Source: Desulfovibrionaceae bacterium UBA3823
GTDB taxonomy: Bacteria > Desulfobacterota > Desulfovibrionia > Desulfovibrionales > Desulfovibrionaceae
DNA: 5,505 nt
Assembly: GCA_002369295.1 (NCBI GenBank)
Contig: DFDR01000113.1
Span: forward strand, 1-5,505
Direction: 5' to 3'
A program made the position numbers and the translations under genes. Shown in pieces: positions 1 to 5,505 of the stretch. The number at the start of each line of letters is the position of its first letter. Positions within the stretch are counted from its first letter, which is position 1. The notes under the pieces are model-generated. The model was given only the letters and a program-made list of their open reading frames with translations. It ran no database searches and was not told where the DNA came from.

Positions 1-778
1 GGTTTGGGCGGAGGTCCGGGGCCTGGCGGGGCGCGCCTTGGCTGCGCCCGCTGCGCGCCACCAGCCGTAGCCGGCTTCAGGCCGGTTCGTCTCCCGGTAC
101 TTGGCATCGCGGTCCACCCACCAGCGCCTGTCGATGCGGCCGTACCACCAGCGGTTGTGGTCCACGCGCAGCATGGCCTCGGCGGCCTGTCTGGCCTCGT
201 CCGTGCGCAGGCGCTGGAGCGCCGAGGCGAGCCACTCCCTGGCAAAGGCGCAGCCCCTGTCGAGCTCAGCCTTGAGGTTGAAGGCAAGATCGAGCTGGTC
301 GGCGTCTTTGGCCAGCTTCGCCTCCGGGCTTTCGCGGGCTTCGAATTCGTCGAAGAGCCCGAGCAGATCGGCCTCGAGCCCCGTGCCGTCGAGCGCATCG
401 GCAAGGGCCCTGCGCTCGTCCGTCTCGGCGTAGCGCTGGTGCACGTAGTTGAGGTCTGCCGTCCTGGCCTCGTGGAAGTCGTGGAAGAGGGCCATGGCGC
501 AGCAGCGCCAGGGATCGGCGCCGGCAAGCCTGGCGAGGACGAAGGCCATGGCCGCGGTGCGGAAGCTGTGCTCGGCGACGTTCTCCTGCCCCTGGCCGAG
601 GAAGGGCCATCCGCTGCGGGGCGTGCGGCGCAGCATCCCAGCCTCGAAGAAGAGATCGGCGATGCGGTCAAGACGGCCGCCGGTGCCAGAACCGTCGGCG
701 CCAGGGCCGGCGGAGCGTCGCGGACGGCGTCCCCCAAGGCCTTTCGGACGCAGGTGCGCAGCGCCGCGCTTCGCTGGC

Positions 779-786
<8 letters not shown>
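1..786 (-). CDS. HD-domain phosphohydrolase, YfbR/HDDC2-like (3' end outside window)
   Basis: A likely metal-dependent nucleotide phosphohydrolase of the HD superfamily, related to YfbR-type 5'-deoxynucleotidases. The frame is open for 262 codons from the ATG at 786 to the left edge, with no stop. Residues 39-193 form the HD domain: H73 in VAEHSFRTA, H102-D103 in LFHDFHEARTAD, and D163 in KDADQLD. E106 and D111 match the acidic positions that YfbR carries after its HD pair, so the site looks intact. The ATG overlaps the response regulator stop (ATGACTAG); AAGGA lies 11 nt upstream at 798-802. Residues 1-38 are an Arg/Gly-rich, probably disordered extension not expected in the family, but no later start fits. 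The C-terminal part (209-243) is rich in Trp-Trp pairs (HNRWW, DRRWW, GYGWWR). Being third in the operon suggests co-expression with the two-component system. Family assignment is firm; the substrate is inferred. Confidence 0.88.
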
Positions 787-2179
<1,393 letters not shown>

Positions 2180-2185
2180 GGGGAG

Positions 2186-2189
2186 CCTC
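2186..2189 (-). promoter_or_regulatory. Ribosome binding site of the response regulator, inside the kinase gene
   Basis: GAGG on the minus strand lies 6 nt before the ATG at 2179 and within the kinase coding sequence, 39 nt before the kinase stop codon. It fixes the regulator start, although the open frame extends upstream to 2446. Confidence 0.65.
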
Positions 2190-2240
2190 GTCTTGGCTGT
2201 CCCGGGCAGGCGGAAGGGCCGCTGTCCGGCCCTGCGCCTG

Positions 2241-2285
2241 GCGGGCGGAGCTGTCTTGCGCCGCGCTGTCCTGCGACGCGCTGTC
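2241..2285 (-). repeat. Imperfect 15-bp tandem repeat encoding the Asp-Ser tail of the kinase
   Basis: Three in-frame units of 15 bp encode DSASQ (2285-2271), DSAAQ (2270-2256) and DSSAR (2255-2241), residues 518-532 of the kinase. CTGTC recurs on the plus strand at 2251, 2266 and 2281. The array lies beyond the ATPase domain, so unit number could vary without harming catalysis. Confidence 0.7.
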
Positions 2286-3873
2286 TGGGGAGCCAGTGTA
2301 TGCGGATTTTTTGGAAAAATCTTCCCCTGCCTGTTCTGCGCCTGCCGCGTCCGCCAGGGGCAGGGTGACGGTGAAGACGGTCTCGCCCTGGCGCTTGCCT
2401 TCCGCAGGCCTGCTGGCAACGGCGATCTCGCCGTGCAGGGCTTCAACGATCTTGTGCACCGTGGCGAGGCCTATGCCGGTTCCCTTGGCCTTGGTGGTGA
2501 AGTAGGGATCGAAGATGCGGGAGAGGTGCTCCGGGGCAATGCCCGTGCCGTTGTCCTTCACGGTGACGACGGCGCGGTCTCCGGCCTGGGAGGCGGCCAG
2601 GGTGAGCCTGCCTCCGCTGGGGGGCATGGCTTCGAGGGCGTTGAGGCAGAGGTTGAGGAGGGCCTGGCCGAGGCGGTCCGGATCTGCCATGGCGAGCGGG
2701 CATTTGCGCGGAAGGCGGATGACGACCTTGACCTTGCGGGTCTCGGCGTCCCGGAGGATGAGGCTTGTCACGTGGTCGAGCACCGTGTCCAGCCTGACGG
2801 GCCTGAGCGTCGCGTCAGTGGGCCTGGAGAGGCCGATGAGCTCGGTAATGACGCGGTTGAGGCGCTCGACTTCGGCCACCATGACGCCGGCGGCCTTGCG
2901 GTCCTCGCTCCCCTCGGGGAAGCGCATGCCGAAGTAGGTGGCGTAGCCCTTGATGGAGCTCAGGGGATTGCGGATCTCGTGGGCGACGCCGGCCGCGAGG
3001 CTGCCCACGGCGGCCAGCTTCTCCTTGCGCCGCATTTCCTCCTCAAGGACGCGCACCCGGCCTTCGGCCTCCTGCTGGCGCGAGCGCGACTGGCGGGCGC
3101 GTTCGGCGAAGTAGAGCGCGATGAGGCAGGCGAGGCCGAGCAGGAGGGTGGCGCCTGCCAGCATGAAGACGTAGGCCCTGTTCTGGGACTTGGTCACTTC
3201 GAAGGGCGACACGTCGAGGCCGAGATAGATGGCGGGAATGGGCAGGCTCGACGGGCGCCTCGCCTGCTGGGGGCCGGGCAGGAACTGCCGGTAGGCCACG
3301 AAGCTGCGCGTGCCTTCCATCGGCATGATGCTCCACTGCACGCTCCGGCTGGGCGCAAGGGCCGCAACGGCAGCCTCGTCGGCTTCGTGCCCGTCGATGC
3401 TGAGCACCTCGCCGAGGCGGCGCCTGTCGGAATGGGCGATGATGGTGCCGTCCGGCATAGCCACGGCAATGAAGGCGATGTCCGGGGCGCTGGCCATCTC
3501 CTCGAGCAGGATCTGCAGCCTCACGCCCGCCTGGGAACGCATGCCGGTGCGCAGGATGTTCTCGAAGGCCATGATGAGGGAGGAGCCCTTGTCGGCCAGC
3601 AGATGGGCCAGGGTTTCCTCGTTGCGCTGCACGGAGATGAAGGCCGGCAGGGAGACCATGAGCACCAGGGTGATGCCGGCCAGGGTGAGCAGGAAGCCCA
3701 GGGGAAGATGGGAGATGTTCTCGGCGCCGAAGAGCTCGCCGAGATAGCCTGCGCGCCGCACCCGGCGGACGTTCCGCATCGCGGCTGCGGAAGCGCTGGG
3801 CGTTCCGGCTTCCGGCTTTGGCGGGTGCGCGTCCATGTTCCTGCAGGCCCTCCCTCGAGCTGAGCGTTGCTGG

Positions 3874-3886
3874 CATGCCGCCTCCT
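3874..3886 (-). promoter_or_regulatory. Perfect Shine-Dalgarno before an out-of-frame ATG upstream of the kinase
   Basis: On the minus strand AGGAGG (3886-3881) precedes ATG (3876-3874) by 4 nt. It is the best ribosome site in the window, better than that of the kinase itself 40 nt downstream. This ATG is not in the kinase frame. It opens a frame that runs on to 3043 inside the kinase, with Arg/Pro/His-rich composition typical of a shadow frame. It may start a leader peptide that overlaps the kinase start, or mark a sequencing or real frameshift near the kinase N-terminus. Confidence 0.4.
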
Positions 3887-3922
3887 GCTGCGCGGGGATC
3901 GTGCAGGCGGGGCGGATCGGCT

Positions 3923-3952
3923 ACTATAGGCGCAAGCCAAGCCGGGGCGCAA
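3923..3952 (-). promoter_or_regulatory. Candidate sigma70 promoter for the kinase-regulator-HD operon
   Basis: On the minus strand, TATAGT (3928-3923) matches the -10 consensus at five of six positions. TTGCGC (3952-3947) matches the -35 consensus at three of six, with an 18-bp spacer. Transcription would begin near 3916, about 80 nt before the kinase ATG. The gap between radical SAM and kinase (3837-3982) is the natural place for the operon promoter. The same DNA (3944-3929, CGGCTTGGCTTGCGCC) has GG and GC dinucleotides 10 bp apart, a weak sigma54-like arrangement, but the flanking bases fit poorly. Confidence 0.35.
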
Positions 3953-3953
3953 G
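3929..3953. repeat. Direct repeat GGCGCAAG, two copies 17 bp apart
   Basis: The octamer GGCGCAAG is at 3929-3936 and 3946-3953 on the plus strand. The copies abut the candidate -10 box and overlap the candidate -35 box of the kinase operon promoter. A protein binding both would block or shape the promoter. It may also be chance in GC-rich DNA. Confidence 0.4.
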
Positions 3954-3961
3954 AAGCGTGA

Positions 3962-3989
3962 TCAGGGCGGCTCAGGGCAAAATCAGGGC
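3962..3989. repeat. Three direct copies of TCAGGGC spaced 10 and 11 bp
   Basis: On the plus strand the heptamer TCAGGGC occurs at 3962-3968, 3972-3978 and 3983-3989. Start-to-start spacings are 10 and 11 bp, about one helical turn, so the copies face the same side of DNA. The last copy includes the radical SAM stop codon (TGA on the minus strand at 3985-3983). The array lies 10 bp upstream of the candidate -35 box of the kinase operon, where an activator could bind. The repeats are direct, while NtrC-type activators usually bind inverted repeats. Confidence 0.55.
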
Positions 3990-5032
3990 AAGCATTCCTC
4001 GTCAAAGGCAAGGCGGATCTCGTCTGCAGCCGTCCAGGCAACGGCGGAGGACACGATGCCGGCGGCGGCCAGGGCCTGCCGGTTCTCGCCGTTCTGTCCC
4101 CAGAGGAAGCCCTGCATGCGGCGGGGCAGCCAGGCTCTGGCAAGGCGGCGCTCCCGGCCTCCTGTGCCGGCGGCCTGCTCGAGCGTGCGCAGGGCAAGGC
4201 GCGACCAGACCCGCGTGCCGAGGTCGCGGTCCCAGGGCCCGGCGAGGACGCTTTGGCCCAGCTCCTCCTCGTAGGCCACGCCGATGCGGGCCACGGGAAC
4301 GGCGCCGGCGAGGGCGAGGCCTCTGGCCAGCGTCTCCACGGCCGTCTCCATGTCCCATGGCCTGTAGCGGCCCTGCTCCCAGAGCTTCGCCAGTCCCGTT
4401 CCCCGGATGACAAGGCAGGGGTAGAAGCGCAGGAAGTCCGCCCCGAGGGCGCAGGACTCGCGGACGTCCTCGAGAAAGCCTTCGGGCGTCGAGCCCGGAA
4501 GGCCCGGCAGAAGCTGGCAGCCGAGGACAAGCCCCGACTGGCGGACGAGCCCCATGGCCTGCCTTGCGCAGTCCGGGCCGTAGCCGCGCAGGCTCCGCTC
4601 GAGGGGCTCGGCCCCGAAGGTCTGGATGCCGAGCTCGACAGTCCGGCAGCCGGCGTTCCCAAGGCGCCTGAGCATGTCCCGTGAGAGGCAGTCCGGCCTC
4701 GTGGAGCAGCGCCAGCAGGACGCAAGGCCGCTGGCGAGCCAGCGTTCGGCGCGCGCAAGGCAGAGGGCAAGGCCTGCCTCGGCCTGGCCGGTGAAGGTGC
4801 CGCCGTAGAAGGCGGCCTCGGCAGGGGGAAGGCCCCGTGCCAGACGCTCCTCGAGCATGGCTTCGCAGGCATCGAGGGCTGCTGAGGGATCCGCCTCGCT
4901 GGGGCGTCCTGTCTGGAGGTGCTGGGCGCAGTAGAGGCAGCGCGTCCGGCAGCCGGCAAAGGGCAGAAAGCAGGGGACGACGGGCGGGCCGTCCGGCTTG
5001 CGCCAGGGCCAGGGGAGCACGAGTATCGACAT
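3983..5032 (-). CDS. Radical SAM protein, Elp3/YhcC-like, no GNAT domain
   Basis: A 349-residue radical S-adenosylmethionine enzyme of unknown substrate. The 4Fe-4S motif CxxxCxxC is near the N-terminus (C28, C32, C35 in GCRTRCLYC). Other family signatures follow in order: YGGTFTG (76-82), the SAM-ribose strand STRPD (110-114), VELGIQTF (132-139), RGYG (149-152) and QLLPGLPG (173-180). This pattern matches the TIM-barrel half of Elp3, YhcC and related proteins annotated as coproporphyrinogen-oxidase-like. The acetyltransferase domain of true Elp3 is absent, and the C-terminal 120 residues are not recognisable. The N-terminus starts close to the cluster motif, as expected for full length. The ATG at 5032 has only a weak ribosome site (AGAG about 7 nt upstream). 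The gene is transcribed away from the MBOAT-like gene and sits 146 bp upstream of the kinase on the same strand. Enzyme class is sure, reaction unknown. Confidence 0.9.
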   Translation of the reverse strand: MSILVLPWPWRKPDGPPVVPCFLPFAGCRTRCLYCAQHLQTGRPSEADPSAALDACEAMLEERLARGLPPAEAAFYGGTFTGQAEAGLALCLARAERWLASGLASCWRCSTRPDCLSRDMLRRLGNAGCRTVELGIQTFGAEPLERSLRGYGPDCARQAMGLVRQSGLVLGCQLLPGLPGSTPEGFLEDVRESCALGADFLRFYPCLVIRGTGLAKLWEQGRYRPWDMETAVETLARGLALAGAVPVARIGVAYEEELGQSVLAGPWDRDLGTRVWSRLALRTLEQAAGTGGRERRLARAWLPRRMQGFLWGQNGENRQALAAAGIVSSAVAWTAADEIRLAFDEECLP

Positions 5033-5192
5033 TGAGATCTCTGAATGCTAGAGTAGGAAGACTTGGCCTTTTTGAGGGGCTGGCGCCCCCAGACAGAGGC
5101 CAGACGCCATTGTGCGGCAATTGTTCCCTGCTGTCACGGCGCCACGGGGGCGTGCTCCCTGGCTGGGCCTTCCTTTCGACGACGGAGTCGAC
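5033..5192. other. Divergent intergenic region between radical SAM and MBOAT-like genes
   Basis: This 160-bp gap must hold promoters for both divergent genes, but no box is convincing on either strand. It contains two short perfect inverted repeats. One is GGGGC-TGGC-GCCCC at 5076-5089, next to a T5 run at 5069-5073. The other is ATTG-TGCGG-CAAT at 5109-5121, which could be a small operator. The GC hairpin is not followed by a T tract on either strand in the terminator orientation. No tRNA or small ORF with a ribosome site was seen. It is more AT-mixed than the flanking genes, which fits regulatory DNA. Confidence 0.55.
5184..5187 (+). promoter_or_regulatory. Ribosome binding site of the MBOAT-like gene
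   Basis: GGAG lies 5 nt before the ATG at 5193. It decides the start of this edge-truncated gene; the hydrophobic N-terminus begins directly after that codon. Confidence 0.7.
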
Positions 5193-5505
5193 ATGTCCGC
5201 TTCCCTCACCGTCTTCTGCTGCGCGCTGCTTCCCTGCTTCCTGCTTGGCTGGAATGCCGTGGCTTCCCTGCGCCGGGAGTGGCTCGGCCACTTCCTGCTC
5301 GGCTTCTCGCTTCTGCTCTGCGCGCTCGTGGACGTCCGGGGACTGGCGCTGCTTGGCGCCATGACCTGCGTCAACTACGCCTTCGGCCTGGCGCTGGCCG
5401 CGCCCGGCGATCGCGACGACGGCCTGCGTCGCAGGGGCATCCTGCTGGCGGCAGTCCTTGTCAACGTGCTTCCCCTGTGTGCGCTGCGCCTGTGGGACCG
5501 GGGCC
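5193..5505 (+). CDS. MBOAT-family O-acyltransferase (AlgI-like), N-terminal part
   Basis: The first 104 residues of an integral membrane protein, cut by the right edge. Hydrophobic segments lie at about 5-23, 33-48, 50-70 and 82-101. The pattern of a hydrophobic hairpin, then CVNYAFGLALA (59-69), a charged loop (DRDDGLRRR, 73-81) and another hydrophobic stretch beginning ILLAAVLVN matches the N-terminus of AlgI-type acyltransferases. These have an NYxxG motif in the same place and then a LGYFKY-like segment. Here that last segment is diverged (PLCALRLWDRG). AlgI-type proteins transfer acyl groups, usually acetyl, to cell-surface polysaccharides. The catalytic histidine of the family would lie beyond the window, so activity cannot be judged. 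The start is well supported: GGAG at 5184-5187 sits 5 nt before the ATG. The segment is unusually rich in cysteine (C9, C10, C15, C43, C59, C96). It could be another polytopic protein if the resemblance misleads. Confidence 0.62.
   Translation, partial: MSASLTVFCCALLPCFLLGWNAVASLRREWLGHFLLGFSLLLCALVDVRGLALLGAMTCVNYAFGLALAAPGDRDDGLRRRGILLAAVLVNVLPLCALRLWDRG

Noticed and set aside
2180..2446. Upstream extension of the response regulator to the ATG at 2446
   Set aside because: The added 89 residues are Arg/Pro-rich shadow of the kinase. The receiver domain begins right after the ATG at 2179, which has a good ribosome site.
3043..4959. Minus-strand open frame of 638 codons crossing the radical SAM and kinase genes
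   Set aside because: Low-complexity Arg/Pro/Ser product. It spans two real genes and their promoter gap in the wrong frame. Only the internal ATG at 3876 with its ribosome site was kept as a finding.
5069..5089. T5 run beside a GC hairpin as a possible intrinsic terminator
   Set aside because: The T run precedes the hairpin on the plus strand, and on the minus strand the hairpin is followed by A residues, so neither orientation gives hairpin then T tract.
5129..5144. Sigma54-like box on the minus strand upstream of the radical SAM gene (TGGCGCCGTGACAGCA)
   Set aside because: The GG and GC spacing fits, but the -12 element (CAGCA) and part of the -24 element do not. Chance matches of this quality are common in GC-rich DNA.
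4002..5291. Minus-strand open frame of 429 codons across the divergent intergenic region
   Set aside because: Its product is Arg/Pro-rich and lies in a shifted frame of the radical SAM gene. It would also run through the MBOAT start.

Overview
The window comes from a high-GC bacterium. Coding third positions are strongly G/C, so long shadow frames are common. The sigma54-type two-component pair and the style of the HD phosphohydrolase suggest a Desulfovibrio-like (Desulfovibrionaceae) genome. That placement rests on remembered family resemblance, not on a database search.

Layout. Four genes lie on the minus strand and one on the plus strand. Reading leftward from the middle, a compact three-gene operon runs histidine kinase (3836-2148), sigma54-dependent response regulator (2179-779), then an HD-domain phosphohydrolase (786 to the left edge, 3' end missing). 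Kinase and regulator overlap by 32 nt, and regulator and HD gene overlap by 8 nt, so the three are probably translationally coupled. Upstream of the kinase is a 146-bp gap (3837-3982) with a plausible sigma70 promoter, a three-copy heptamer repeat in helical phase, and a perfect Shine-Dalgarno in front of an out-of-frame ATG. Beyond it is an Elp3/YhcC-like radical SAM protein on the same strand (5032-3983). After a 160-bp divergent intergenic region, the plus strand holds the N-terminal third or less of a membrane protein resembling an AlgI-type MBOAT O-acyltransferase, cut by the right edge.

How the genes work together. The kinase and regulator closely resemble the enterobacterial ZraS/ZraR (HydH/HydG) pair in domain order and motifs. 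The kinase's periplasmic domain lacks the His-rich segment I recall from E. coli ZraS, so the signal may differ. The kinase also has an unusual Asp-Ser-repeat C-terminal tail. The regulator should activate sigma54 promoters, but no convincing target is visible here. The HD protein keeps all the metal-binding and acidic positions of YfbR-type 5'-deoxynucleotidases. Its coupling to a two-component system is the most intriguing context in the window. The radical SAM and MBOAT genes have no evident functional link to the operon.

No RNA genes, insertion sequences, CRISPR arrays or convincing intrinsic terminators were seen.
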